A stretch of DNA of 64,000 bases from Antennarius striatus (taxonomy: Eukaryota > Chordata > Actinopteri > Lophiiformes > Antennariidae), in assembly GCF_040054535.1 (NCBI RefSeq), contig NC_090784.1:15057001-15121000 (forward strand). The letters run 5' to 3'. The notes under the pieces are model-generated. The model saw only the letters and a list, made by a program, of their open reading frames with translations. It was not told the origin of the DNA and did not search any database. A program made the translations under genes and the position numbers. Below, piece by piece: positions 45,083 through 58,570 of the stretch. Within the stretch, counting starts at the first letter, position 1. Every line of letters begins with the position of its first letter.

Positions 45083-48000
45083 ATGAAACCGAAACGGAGT
45101 CAGAAGAACGCAGGGCCGCAGTGGCACGGTAATGTAGTTCTGTAATGCAGTTATAACGTCTTATGTCATCATGTAAAACTGACAGTTGTGACCATCACCG
45201 TGGCAACACAGGTTTCGTCACTCACGAACGTTCAATGGTTGTTTACACGCAACATCTACACAATAAACAACAACAACAACAACCCTTGACCAACAAACAG
45301 AATGGCAATAATTAGGACTTAGCTGTTATTATCGACATACTTAAGAGTGGAAGCAGTTAAGATGAGAACAAATATTAAGTAATAGCATCAAGTAAAATAA
45401 ATTTCTCATAACTTAAAATGATAGCTGTTCAATAAAAGACCAAAAAATTAGGCATAAAATAATGTAGCTCTTGTCAAAGTTGAGCAGACCAGAACTTTCC
45501 CCAGATTTCAGCAAATCATAAAGCTTATTGACAGAATAAAGTTAATCATAAACTCTGCAGGGGGTTCATTCAGTGACATTAGATCTTACCCAGAGGAAGT
45601 CCAATCATTGAAGTACAAAGAGTCTTAACTATTCTAAGAACTTGTAATCTTTTGGGGAGGCTCTTTTCTCCTAAATCTGCCCTCCTGCAGATAATACAGA
45701 CTGACCCTGGTATGTTTTGACCATCTATTGGATGGTTTATGCTGTTAGAAACACTGACATTGGAGACTTACATTTTATCACCCAGACCTCGAGTGTGTGA
45801 GGAACAGGACATTCAGTGTTAAACAAATACAGTACGACAATACGTGAAATATTCAATACGGAGCAGCAGTAGCTAAGTTCACAAGGACTTTGCATGGGGA
45901 CCGTGTGTGTGCATGTATGTGTGTGCATGCGTGCATGCGCACACATACATGCCTGTATATATGTGTAATACAGTGTACTAAGTTAAAAAAAAGAATTCCC
46001 AAATGCAAGTAACTTTATTGTTTCTTCTTCTTTCTTAAGTGTTCCAACTACATTATACTAGTTTAGCAGTAAATGAACCTTTATAAGCATACTTATATGT
46101 ATTGTGATTTATTGTATAATATAATGATTGCATGAGCACATATCTCAGCAAATATTGCAATTATTTGATTAGGTTTAGAATTTGATTGTTGCTAATATGA
46201 TTACGTCCTAAATATGTATATACATTGATTATGGTTGAGCAGATATCTTAACAGAATAATTATATTATTGAGTAATTATCTAAGCAGAAGCACTAGAGTT
46301 GAACATCTGCCTTTTATTATGTGATTGTACTGTTGTCTTTCAGGTAAAAGTGTCGCTGCTGGTTACAAAACCACATTAGGCCAAGCCAAGCTAACATCTC
46401 GTGTCTCCTCTGGTGCTCAAGTCAAACCTTTTGCGGGGAAAGTATTTTACCTGGACCTGCCGTCAGACAGACTAGCAGACACACTGGAGAGTGATATCAA
46501 AGAACTGGGTGGTGTAAGGCATAAAAAATGTTTTTCTTTATATTTGTTTTTAGCTGTCATTTTTCCTGTGCGTTCTGACCATATCTATGATATTATAGTC
46601 TTTACACTTTCTGCATAAAATACCATACCTCTCCTCCATGTACACTTTATTGACAACTCGGCATTCTCTGGCTTTTTTGGGTGATGATATTGGATTATTA
46701 CATTTTTAAAGTTGGTTTCACAAAACGTAATTGTGTTGTTCTTGTGTTTGACAGACTATTGAGACATTTTTCAGCAAAGAAATTAAGTATCTGGTATCCA
46801 ACAAGATGGAGGCAAAGTATGTGCGAAGCTTTGGGCAGGAATCTCCTGTTCCCAGCCCACACTCCGGACGGAGTTCACCTCACCCTCACTCAAAGTCAGA
46901 CCGATCTGGTAACAATGGCGACAACCTCAAAAGCAGGACTGTGGGCCAAGCAGAAACAGTGAGTTCACTTGAATTGAGTCATCATCCATGCAGTTATGTA
47001 TTTCAGCCTTACAGTCATGTTCCCACTCATTTGGTCATGTTTTTTAATCTACTTTGAATGTATTTCAGTTTATTACAAGACGAGGCAAGACTTTAGTGGA
47101 GAGAGTGGTGAAAGAGCAGGTTTGTTATGCTAACACTGATGGTGATAGGAAAGAAAAGTTTTTGCTTAATCTTTTTTTTTGTGGTAATACACACTTCCTT
47201 ATTTATAGGGAAGGGTACAAATGAACAAGATGCTGTCAAATGCTCTGGAGTGGGGTGTGAAAATTCTCTACATAAATGGTAAGATGTAGAGATACTACAA
47301 TTTTTTGCATCAACAATTATAGAGGTTGTTTGGATGTCAATTGCAAATAATGACTTTTTTGTATGCATGTCTGTCTGTATGTGTTTATTTATTATTTTAC
47401 ACTTGCAGACATTATCGCTTATGTTAAAAAGAAAAAAAAGGCCGTTTGCACCCAGAGCCTGGCTACCACGGTCAAAGCAAGTGTAAGTTCACAGGTGGTT
47501 GTATGCAGGTGGTACAATGCGTTCTTTGCAAAAATAATTGTTCCTGTGTTTTGTGCTTTTCTGTTATTTTTTTTCTAGGTCAAAGCTGAACTTCTAGCGA
47601 AGAAAGGCATTCATAAATGCAAAGGTAAATGTCTTTTTTATGCTTAGTAGTGTACAATGGTGTAATAATAGTGTATTTTTAGTTTTATTGTAAAAATGCT
47701 GAATGTTTTGCATTTATTTGATGTTCTGACTGATTTGCGGTCCTGTCAGAATCAGCTTTTTTTTTTTAAAGTGTAAATTGTCCAGAATATTTGTATATTT
47801 AAGTATCCAAAACCTGTCCCATATACTTTTTTCAGAAGCACTTTTTAAAATACATCCTCGGATTTTAAATTGACCACTGGCAATGTCTGTTCCAGGTGGT
47901 CGGATCCGTAAACAGTTCATTAAGGTTGAGGATTCAAGCAGGTAAAAAACGCAAAGTTAGCAAAAGTTGACCACCACCTACTGTCTTAGAGTTCTTTAGA

Positions 48001-50037
48001 TCTATAGAATATAAAATGTCTTTTTGCTTTTCCTCAGACACTACCGCCCAGTCTACCTCACGATTCCAAACATGCCTCAGTTCAACCTAAAGACTCTTCC
48101 TCCCTGTAGTCCTTTCATGGTTGATGACAAGGATGCTACTGGGAACAAACAACGGGGCAATAGGTATTATGTTTGTTGCATGTATTTATCTGCAATTCTG
48201 TTTGAGACATTTGAGAACCAGTTTTTTGGGGAAATTTAAAGGTGCATGTCGTCACAGTGTGAATTGTTTGCGTTGGAACCAGCCATAAAGTGTTCAAGTC
48301 AAAAGTGTTTCATCTTAGTTTGGTTTTATTTTGCAACTGCTGGACTCCCTTGGCATCAGAGGCGTGAGACCTTCAGGCAGTGAAGAGAGAGCACATGGCC
48401 AAAAGATCCGAGATAAGAAAAGAGGTGGTTACTGCGAGTGCTGTCAGATCAAATATGAGAACGTCACAACAGTAAGTTCTCACAGTTGTAAAAACAAAAC
48501 CTTTTTTATTTCTACTATTGAATATTTAGCTATATCAAAGAACTTGTGCCAATGTGCGTAATTTACTGATCTCCCTTTTCTGTCTTTTATTTTAAAAGGT
48601 ATATAATTAATGTAATTTGCCATTATTTTCATTGGGTCATAATTTAATTTTTCATTATTTTTTTTTAAAATTGGAAACAAGTTTTTGCTCACAATACACT
48701 TTCAGGTATAGATGTTAAGTAATTGCCCTTTAATGAAATCATTTGTTTCAGGAGTTGAACTCAAAAACCTTCTACACATATCATTTTATTATTACATGTA
48801 TATTTATAATTTGATTATTATTATTTAGACATTTTGAGATTTAAGATGTCCTTTGCAATTCACAAGAATAACTTCAATAACTTTTTATATCATTCTTTAA
48901 TGAAATACTGTATGTCTGAATTTGAGGATCCTGAATTTTCGTCCCTTTTTTGGTCATTAATTTGTTGTGCAGTACAGGAAATGTGTTCAACTGGACACTT
49001 GTAATGTTCAGAAATTTAACTGTACCATTTTTATATTAGCATCTACAGACTGCATGTCACAAGGCGTTTGCCAAGAGTGATGAGTACTTTGTGGTGGATA
49101 AGCTGGTTTCAAGCATGCACTGCGACTTCCTCCAGATTAGAAGTCAAGTTAAAAGGTAACTACAGTAATCCCCATTCCAGAAAACCCGTAATTGTTAGCA
49201 TTTAATTTAGTCTTTCAGATATTCAAAGCTATTTAATCTATGTATTTTCACTTCTCTTGTATTCCTGTCAGACAAAAGTGTAGTATTTCTTCTGTTCTGA
49301 TTGCTCCTGGACCATGTCGGAAACCCAGTGAAAGAAAGAAGCAGGACATTGATTCTCCTGAGGTTTTTAAAGAAGAGCAGCACCGCCCTGGATATCGTCA
49401 CAAGGGTTTCTATTCAGGACACACTTCTGTTCCTCTGATTCTCAGAGAGGAGTACCCAACGAGTAATGACGCTTACACAGAAAAATCCAGTCACAAATCT
49501 CCTGGATGCAAGTTACTGTGCAGACAGGCTTCTTTAACTTCTTGCACTCAAGAAACTAAGATGGAACCCACCTCCTCTAGAGTTTCCAAATATGGTGCTT
49601 CCAGTCTCTCCAGAGACGCCCAAATCAGCCCAGTGGACCAAATTATAACTGAAGGTATGAGCAGCTCAGTTGCTCATTTTCAGAATATAAACATAAAGGA
49701 TGACGTTCCCGCAAAAAGCATCACTGTTGAAACAAATCATAAAGATACAAAACAACATTCCTCTGTTCAGGATGGAGACATGTTGCACAAAAAAATGTTT
49801 GAGAGTAATCTGTTAGAAAAAGAAGAAAACCTTCAAAGCATTTCTCCTGTCCGGAAAATACAGAGGAGAATCAGATCATATAAATGCAAGAGACGGAAAC
49901 TGGACATAGATGTTGAACATGTGAAGTTAAGTGACATTCCTGATGACTCCAAACTGAGACTTTGGGAACTTTTTCGGTCCAGTGATGACACGGATGTAGA
50001 ATTTCTGGGGTTTGAGAATGAAATAATGGAATTATAA
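45083..50037 (+). CDS. dbf4: DBF4, regulatory subunit of Cdc7 kinase, complete
   Basis: Twelve coding exons: 45083-45128, 46344-46513, 46755-46958, 47069-47119, 47209-47278, 47409-47482, 47579-47624, 47896-47941, 48038-48163, 48360-48471 (or 48381-48471), 49040-49155, 49272-50037; 608 or 601 aa plus TAA, in frame. Dbf4 activates Cdc7 to phosphorylate MCM at replication origins in the nucleus. Motif N (BRCT-like) reads AGKVFYLDLPSDR, IKELGGTIETFFSKEIKYLV near residues 55-100; motif M reads RPVYLTIPNMPQFNLKTLPP near 239-260; motif C is a zinc finger GGYCECCQIKYENVTTHLQTACH near 300-325. The last exon encodes a long, poorly conserved tail. The order N-M-C and the position beside slc25a40 and adam22 support dbf4 over the paralog dbf4b. 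Confidence 0.94.
45911..45952. repeat. Alternating purine-pyrimidine inverted repeat in dbf4 intron 1
   Basis: GCATGTATGTGTGTGCATGC (45911-45930) pairs with GCATGCGCACACATACATGC (45933-45952), one mismatch, 2-nt centre. The strict Pu-Py alternation also makes it a Z-DNA candidate. Confidence 0.85.
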
Positions 50038-50915
50038 TGGACTTTGTTGACTTTTACAACCAATATCAGCCTATGGTGACAGTCTGGTTTGTCAGCCCTG
50101 AAATGTTTCTTGTCATTGGAAAAAGCAGATTAAACATGGAAGAATTATACTAGAAGAAGAAGAAATATATTTTGTGACATAACTTTTTTCAAGTTTGAAA
50201 AAGGTTAAAAAAAAAAAGTCAGATGAAAGCCAGCTGATAATGGGATGTAGCATGTTGTTTATGATATTGTTTATTATCTAAAACTTGAAATAGGAAAACC
50301 TCAGCTCTTGAGAGCTAGTGAGAGTAAAATGTGTCCTAAATATAGAAAATTTAATTTTGTATTGAATATGGGTTCTCATCTCTTCTGTTAGCCCATTGCC
50401 TGTTGTCCTACTTATACTGTCCTCTGTTTTCTACTGTCCTATTGAATCCTGTCATATTTCTCTTTTACCATACCCCCTCACATTCAGTTGAATTCTAGCC
50501 ATACGCATCCTATCCTATCCCATTCTAGCACTTCTTCCCCTGTTGTCTATTCTCCTATTCCCTTCCCATGTCCTTTCTTATACTGCTCCATGTTAATCTA
50601 CATCCTTTCACATTAAGTTGCAAGAACCATCAATCTCTTGTTCCAAAGGCAACATCACTACAATCTTCAAGAATCTGAGCAGCAGTGTGGTCGTTCTCTA
50701 AGAGGAAAACACAGGCAGTCTGTCTTTCTTTTAGCAGTATTACTCAAAAAAGAATCCCTTTGGGCACACTTTGCTCTGTCGGAAGAGCATATGGGCCGAT
50801 AGTCCGTCTTCTGCAGCAGGAAGCTGTGCAGATTCAATTCATGCTGCACATTGCTTCCTTCATGTCCTATCTCCTTCATGGCTGGCCTTATCAATAAAAT
50901 ATGTCAAAGTCTCAA
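50038..50915 (+). other. dbf4: dbf4 3'UTR
   Basis: Non-coding sequence after the dbf4 stop, with a pyrimidine-rich stretch of repeated CCTATCC/CTGTCCT words (about 50390-50620). AATAAA lies at 50893-50898, followed by an A-run at 50920, consistent with a transcript end near 50915. Inferred. Confidence 0.5.
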
Positions 50916-50929
50916 GAAGAAAAAAAAAA

Positions 50930-51850
50930 CTCCTTAGATTTTGAAAGTGATTTAGATCATAACAGGCCTACAGAGCACTACTCATGATTTGCTTTTTGCT
51001 CTCAAGGTCTGTCAGATGAGTGAAGAAGTACTGAATTGTGCAGCTAAGAGATGTCACCAGCCTCTTGTGGAGTTTCAGCTCTTACAGATTTGTTTGGCAA
51101 AGGAAGGTGTACCACAGGGAGAGTGAATGGTGGCCACAAACTGCATTACGAAGTTGAAACATTCCTGGAGAAGATGCAGGCTAGTCCTGTAAAATTGGCC
51201 ATATGGCTATCACGGACATATACAAGTAAGCATCTGGTGTCTTACATAAATATTGAACGGAAGCCTGTTACTCCAATTTCACATTGTAGTAAAAATTACC
51301 TAAACCTGGCAGTGAATAGTTCAGATCTATGATGGCACTGATTTTTTTTGTTGTGTCCCTAAAAACAATGCAGATTTACCAAAAATAAAAAAGGCTCACA
51401 GATGCCTGTGTATTGGTTTAAGTTGAACATCACAGACACACACATACACGCGCACACACACACAGGTTGGGGGACAAGAAGAATCAATAGTGATACATCA
51501 GTAAAGTGTTAAAATACTGATTGTATGATTGTAATAAGACAGTTTGCTAAGAAGCTGAAACACTAATTCCTAATTGTAGAATGCAAAGGAATTCAAATCA
51601 ATAATTAAATAAACCTGAGTTGAGTTTCATTATTTACATCAGGATTCAACGTCAGCAGTAGCAGCAAATTATACACAATAGGCCAAACATTCAAAAGGCA
51701 AATAATCTATATTATTTTATTTAAGTGGCTATTTACAATTCTTCAAGTTGATCCCTAAGTTGCTTTTTTGGGGGGAAAAAAGAAGGTTTTATAAGGATGG
51801 CGTGATGTTGCAGGGACCGAAGCCATTCACAAAATACCAGAACTAAACAA
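50930..51850. other. Gap between dbf4 and adam22
   Basis: AT-rich, no recognised gene. It includes a short ACACACACATACACGCGCACAC run (about 51432-51465) and an A-rich stretch near 51385. Confidence 0.5.
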
Positions 51851-52393
51851 GCAGCACGATGGTTTCCTCAGGACCGCCGGCAGATGGAGTGACTCATGAT
51901 GGTAACATATCGGGCAGAATTGGACAAGAATGGCGCTCGGCGGCAATTTAACATGGAGGACTATGAGGGAGGCGGGAGGTGAAGCATCCCTGTCGGTCCA
52001 GTCGGTGGAAGGAGAGGCCCTCTCCTTCTCTCCGTCTCGTCTTTCTGCTCGCTCATATTCATACATTAGTCGTCGTTGCAGCGGATCGCTGGATATTGAT
52101 GAGTTTTAAGGAGGTGTCCCCAGTCATCTCCTCCCCTACGTCTGTTCCTGCGGCCCCCTCCCCCATCCCACTCTCCTCCCCGTCCCTCCGTGATGCTGAT
52201 CCACGGGGTCTCGGTGCGCTCAAACGCGCTCGGCGTTCAGACTCGCGAAGAACCCGATGGCCCCAAATCTGATGGACTGCGCTAACCAGACGGCAAGAGC
52301 CTGTTTGGAACTCCCCTAGCGCAGGCAGCAGCCCGAGAGCCTGCTCCTGGAATACCGCATTGTTTTATCATTTACAACAAGAGACAGAAAGTG
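51850..52393 (+). promoter_or_regulatory. adam22: adam22 promoter/5'UTR CpG-rich region
   Basis: A switch to GC- and CpG-rich sequence (CAGGACCGCCGGCAGATGG; CTCGGCGGCAATTTAACATG; CTCCCCGTCCCTCCGTGATG; CAAACGCGCTCGGCGTTCAG) leads directly to the adam22 start codon. CCCTCCCCCATCCCACTC near 52155 resembles an Sp1/KLF-type CT element. Likely a CpG-island promoter with a long 5'UTR. Confidence 0.5.
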
Positions 52394-55300
52394 ATGATGG
52401 GGATGCTGCGCCCGCGATGGTGGATTTCCCTTTTGTGCTTCTATGGATTGATGCGCTTCGGTCACCAGAGCACCCCTATTGCCCGAAATGGTAACTGATG
52501 CTTTTCTTTAAATATTACGTGAGTTATTATCACGCAAACATTATGAAAACGGCATTCTTCGGCCGGTGATTATTAGTATTATTTATTAGAGTCCGTGCTG
52601 TACTCTAAATTATGTGCAACGTGGATAAAATGAAATAGCATCTCTTGATTTTTCAGATAGCAGTATTGATGATGAATGTGTGTGTGTGTGTGTGTGTGTA
52701 TCGTCTCCTCCACGGAGGCACCGGCTGCCAGCCTCAATAACTCTGTTTTCCTCCCCGTGCAGGAGACGCCTTGTTGGGTTTGAAGGCTCTTCGTGATGCA
52801 GGCAGGTTTGTCGGGAAGGAGGACACCGTCCCTGTCCGCCTGCTCTACAGCAGACACAACCACAGCCAGATCACGCAGGACGAGCTGGGCACCAGGGTTA
52901 AAGCCAGTCCCGGTTCCACGCAGGTAAATGTCGTCTGCAGAGGAGGAGTGTTTACTGTGGGCAGGAGACGCGCCTCCATGAGACAGCGCTGCGCTTCTTG
53001 CGTGTTTATGTTTGCTTTATCTCATCGCCTCCCCTCTGCGACTGTCCTCAGAAGGAAATTAATAATTAGGTAATTGCAAGCAGAATAAAAGAAACTTGAA
53101 ACAAGTAGCCTGGAGCTGGCAGCACCAATAAGACAGCCAGCAGGTGTTATATGGGTCAGCATTCAGCCAAAGCTGAGCCATGGATGAGAACTATAGCAGT
53201 GATAGATTACTCATATCCACACTATATATGTAGAAAATCCGATTTATGCTCCAGTTGGATGTTTTTTTCTTTGAATGAATTTGTTTGTTTTTTATTTTAC
53301 ATGTTGTCTGATCAGCTGGATACAGATCTCAGCAGCTCCTAATATTCTCCTTTTATTCTAGCTCTTATCCCAGCAACCAGCATTTTTGTCTTTATCAGCG
53401 TATCAAAGTGATCAGCGGCTGGCTATCAGAGCTTGATCGATATGTCCGTGTGGAAATATTATCAGCAGATTCAAGTTGATCACAAACTGATTCCGTTCCA
53501 AGAAGTTACACTGGGGCAATTTTGAAGATGAATGTGGAAACAGCTCACCGTTGCTGTTTCTACAGCAAAGGAAACTGACAATTTTTGGAAACATCAATAT
53601 TTGATGATTTTTTAAAAACTGATTGTCAGTTGGGAACACAGTACTGTATTGTAGTTTAAACTCGGAAAGTTATTTTTGGCCTAAGTTGAGTTTCATTTGA
53701 TTTCTAGTAACTAATTTTTTTTTCTGAGGAGAGATTAATATTCAAGCTAATTAATACCTAAGATTGATTAATGAATTGAGGATATGAATATGTTTACATA
53801 GGTTTACAGTTATTTTCACCGAGACTAGATTGAGTCTATGGATCTCAGCACCTTCATGTATTCATGCAGGAACCTAAGCTTTATGTAAACCTGAATTTAC
53901 GTGGGTAAAATTTTGTTTTTTGGTATAGTTATGTGTTTAATTTATCAAACAAAAGGTGTTGTTAGTTATCTAACAAAATGGGAGAACAGTGTAATTTGAT
54001 TTTTTTAAAATCCTACCAGCCATTCCCTGTGTAGTTAACAATGCAGTAATAATTACTGCCTACTTACTCAGTTGTGTTAATAAGTGTGTCTGCTGGGTTA
54101 ATTTTGGGAAATGAGTCTATTGGCATGTACAAACCTATCATTCATTTGTTAATTGTGCAGCTAAGCTTACGTAGGCTCAGTTGTTCAGATGTTGGCGAGG
54201 CTACCATCTGTAGCCTCGCCACCCGCATCCTTCTCAAAACCTTAGTCAGAGCTGCAGCCCAAAGGCTAAACAAGCTAACAGGAACCATCTGTTCTTATTA
54301 TTTACTATGATTTTAATATTTTACAATTGAAAATTATTTTTACCAACATCTTAACTTAGTCAGTGATTGTGTTTTAAAGGAAAGAGATTATTTTTCCCTC
54401 ATTTTTTTTCTTTCTACAAATTCTGAAGATTTGCTCAAAACTTGTCACATCATGTCAAAGCATTCATATCTAATTTCTATGTTATTTTATTCCAATTTTA
54501 AGAGTGTTATAGCTCTGAAAGAGTCTTCATTTAACTCATTTTAGATATTGATTATGTCAGCTCATCCTTAAAAATAGCTGATATACACGCACTCAGAAAT
54601 GCTTTCAAAGATGTGATCAAGCCATAAAATATATATAATGCTAGTGAGGATCGCGTCAAGGGTTAGAAGAGGAAGAAGGCACTTCAGTTTGATTTTGATG
54701 TGATGTTCTGATTCTGTTACTCTCCAAAGAGTTGAATCATGTCTACAATCTGCAAAGTTTGTCTGGTTATTGGCTGTTTTTAGATCAACAGCTTAAAAAC
54801 AAATGTGTCACATGGTTCTGAAAATGTGTGACACACAGGACGTTATTTATAGACTTCTTTTGCATTTCCTTTTTTAAGTCCCAGACGCAGACATCGTCTC
54901 TATTGAATGAGTAGTGAGGAGTACAACAAAGTGCTCGTTTTGTTTTAATGGGAAAACAAACTCATGAAGCCTGAAGCATGTGAGTGTTCCTTCATATGTT
55001 TGGCTTCCTGTCTCTACAGTGGATTAAAAGCACTTAGTCACCCTTCAATGGTGATAAATGTAAAGTCAGACTAGTGATAACTCAAAGATCAATGTCAGAA
55101 GAGTCAGCGGTAGCCTCAGAATATCGGCCTGGCTCAGTCAAGCTAGGATTTGCTTTCATTAAACACAATTACTGGTACCTTCACCTTCATGGGTTCAGTC
55201 TAAGATTAGATTTCATCAGAAGTGTGCCATGGATTACCTTTGTCCTCTCACCCTCTCATATATTCATCGATCACACGCTGACACACTCCTGCACACATCA

Positions 55301-56184
55301 TCTGTGGCAAATAAAGGCCTCAAAGAATGAGGCTGGATGTGCACAGTGACACATCCTGACATGGAAACAAAAAAACACATTCCCCCTCCTCCCCCTATTG
55401 TTGTTTGGTGTCCAGTATGTAATGAAGGAAGGCTTTTGGCCAAAACTGGGGGAGGGTGAGCTATGTTTTAGTTCGGCTCTGGGACTCCCCTGAACCTGCA
55501 CAGGAATGATTACGGAGCGCTCATATTGACCCACGGGTGTGTAATGAAGCCTGAACCATCTGTGCCAAGAGCTGGGGATGAATCAGACCCTGGCCCCCAT
55601 CTTCCAAATCAATCACAAGAACACAGAATCGGAGAGAAAGAGTGGATGTCTGTAGTGGAGTACAATAAATATCATTACTGCCAGATAAATGTGGTTTGCT
55701 AAATGTTCAACACTTTCAGAAAATCGAATGCTTTACAAAATATATGTAAAATTAATGAGATAAACATGAAATTAATGGTTATCAAAGTAAAAGTAGATTA
55801 GGCTGCACACAGACGTCTTTATTTAGTGTAGATCCATGTAAGTGGATGTTAATTGACTTCACTCCTGATTTGTAGTTCTATTATGTTATGTTATGTTATG
55901 TGATATTTTTTGAGGAAACTGACATTCAGAAAAAGACAGGCTTTTAAATCTTAAGGAAAACTAAAAGTCCTGTTGTCAACACAGTGAAGCCATCTGTCAA
56001 TATAGATGAGATTTTGAACCTTGTAAAATTAAAATAAGTGGTTTTATGATTATGATCACGGAATTTTTTGTGTTTTTTTGTATAACCTCTCTTCCTTGTT
56101 CTTTTAGATGGACCATGTGGCAAAAGCAAGTTTCCAAGTTGATGCGTTTGGGAGAAAATTCATCTTGGATGTGGAACTAAATCA
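52394..56184 (+). CDS. adam22: ADAM22-like protein, first three coding exons (3' part outside window)
   Basis: Exons: 52394-52490, 52763-52923, 56108-56184. The start MMGMLRPRWWISLLCFYGLM looks like a signal peptide. The propeptide follows: GDALLGLKALRDAGRFVGKE, DTVPVRLLYSRHNHSQITQD, then HVAKASFQVDAFGRKFILDV and ELN, matching the ADAM22 prodomain segment ASFQVDAFG.SFILDV. ADAM22 is a catalytically inactive neuronal ADAM that binds secreted LGI proteins at synapses; those domains are beyond the window. Position after dbf4 identifies it as ADAM22 and not ADAM11 or ADAM23. The third exon ends in phase 2 (CA|GTGAGT). Either of two in-frame ATGs (52394 or 52397) could start. Confidence 0.88.
52675..52699. 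repeat. (GT)n microsatellite in adam22 intron 1
   Basis: About 11 GT units about 60 nt before the adam22 exon 2 acceptor. Confidence 0.88.
54194..54220. repeat. 11-bp perfect GC-rich hairpin in adam22 intron 2
   Basis: GGCGAGGCTAC (54194-54204) and GTAGCCTCGCC (54210-54220) with a 5-nt loop. Confidence 0.85.
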
Positions 56185-56254
56185 GTGAGTGTCTTGTGTG
56201 TACTTCTGACCAGATATCTGTCTGTCTAGTTCATGTTAGCTACCTAGTTATTTA

Positions 56255-56305
56255 TGTCTACCTGCCTGCCTGGCTGGCTGGGTGGCTGACTGGATGTCTG
56301 GCTGA

Positions 56306-56343
<38 letters not shown>

Positions 56344-56345
56344 AA
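56255..56345. repeat. (CTGG)n/(CTGACTGG)n tetranucleotide array
   Basis: CTGCCTGCCTGGCTGGCTGG, then GTGGCTGACTGGATGTCTGG and an uninterrupted GGCT run to 56342. Related TGTC/TATG tetranucleotides recur at 56480-56560. Confidence 0.88.
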
Positions 56346-58466
56346 CAAGCTAATAGTTATAGATGCCAGGGATATTTGGCTTCCTTTTTTTGCAGCAGGA
56401 GGAGGTGGAAATGTGTCGGCCATCTTTATATATGTCAGTTGACTAAATACACAACTACTCTATTATTTGCTGTAACTAGCTCTCTGTCTGTCTGTATGTA
56501 TGTCTAGCTGCTCTCTAGTGGCCTTTCTGTTTGTCAAGCAGCTGTCTGTCTGTCTAGCTGACTAGATTCACGTGTGTATAACTAACTTACGAATAGCTTT
56601 CTGGCTATCTTTGTGTTTGAGTACTTTATTGGTCAGACTATTGGCTAGACCTGGGGTGACTATGGTCCATTTTTAATTGTGGCACAGCCAAGTATGAAAT
56701 TAGTGGAATGTGGCTCTAGGATGAAACTTACACTTGACTGAGTTGTAATTCTTAGTTTCACCACTAGTGGTGAAATTTAGAATTAGTTACCGTACTCAAA
56801 ATTACTCAACGAAGAAGGTGACAAGAGAAGACCAAAAACAGCAGAATTGCATATAGAAAGTGAGTGAGGAAAATACCAGACATGGTGAGAAAATGATTGT
56901 TTTTTTTAAGGCAAGGAGTAGTGTGTCTGTTTGATTTGCTGTGATACAGTTTCCTTGATGAAAGAGTAAAGTGTACGATGCACTCTGAAACAAGTCATCA
57001 GACCTAAAGGTCCTAGACCGATGCTGATTGAGCAGAGAAAGCTAAACAAAATGTTGTGAAAACTTTCAACACAATTCTATCACAATGGCTCTACCATTGG
57101 CTCTATCACAATGGAGAGTTTTAAGTTTCTTATCTGACACTAAAGCTGAATACAGGGATGTACTTTATCATTCTGAAGTGTGCTGGCTCTGTGCTGAAAC
57201 AATTTTATTCCCTGAGGTCAGAAATTGACCCGATTTTGAAAGGGAAGATCTGACCTCTTTGTGATCTAAGTGGCCGTCTATTCTTGGCAGACCAGATATT
57301 TCAATTTGGCCAAACTTTCCTCTAAAAAGGGTAAGTCTGTGTCTGTCATTACGTCACCTCCAAGACTTCTTTGTTAATGACAAAAAAAAAAATTAGGGCT
57401 GTTCTCCACGTCCTTCCTTCTGGATGAAAAGAAGTGGAAGAAGTGTGGTAATTCTCTAAAGGCACAACATCAGCTCCTCTCCCTGCCTGACTTCTACCAG
57501 AACTTGGAAACTATTCCCTCTTGTTCAATACCACCCAAAAAGAATGACATTAGGTAACTGTCATCAAGTCTGTTAAATTAGATATCTTACTATGGTAATA
57601 CCATGTCTGTCACACATAGTGAAGTTTTTTGCTGACTCGTAGCACTGAGCTGCGTGGGTCAGAATATTGAGCCCAAATGTATTTTTTATATCTAAAAACC
57701 TACATTAAACTTAAGTGTTTCAGATTTTTACTTCAGAGTGACAATAACAGAATGAATTCTGAGTTGAACAACCAAATTTCAATGAAACTTTTATTATTAT
57801 TGTTGGTGTGATTAGAGGAAACGAGTAAAATACATTAACAAACCAGACAGATGTTTGAAAAGATGAATTTTTAATGCTTTTGGATTATTTTGAGGCTGTA
57901 GCTGGAAGGAACTATAGGTTATCCCACTGTTCATTGTGGTTAAGATAGAGGATAAAGTTGAATAGCGTTGACTAATATGTTCAGGCTGTTGACTGATTCA
58001 TGAACAGGTTTGATGCATCAACAGCCATTTACCCATTAATCATTGAATGGGAGATCTGGTGTTATTTTCATGTTGAGTCATTGTATACTACTATTTCAAA
58101 GACTTTATTATATTCAAGCCAAGCCATTATATTGCAGAAAGCCTTACAGTTAACAATATTGAGCAAATATGAATTTCGCTTCAATATCACCCTCCACAGA
58201 TCGGTTGTTGCCTACTATACATTATATTGTAAACAAATGGACATATAGTGGATTTTTTTCTTATAATGCCAGTATTAAATCCACAAGCACATAAGGTCAA
58301 AACATTTACTCTAGAATTTTGACTGAGGTTGGTCGTTGTTGTACAGGTGCACAGAAGTCCTCATTTCCTGCTCTTAGTGCTGTTCATTGCTTGTTTTGAG
58401 AAATGCACTCTTAGGACATTAATATCTTATGCTGATGAGGCTATTGTATGCATGAAAGTATACGTA

Positions 58467-58570
<104 letters not shown>

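Noticed and set aside
50667-50897. Open frames of about 70-75 codons on both strands downstream of dbf4
   Set aside because: They overlap the inferred dbf4 3'UTR, mirror each other and show no recognisable domain.
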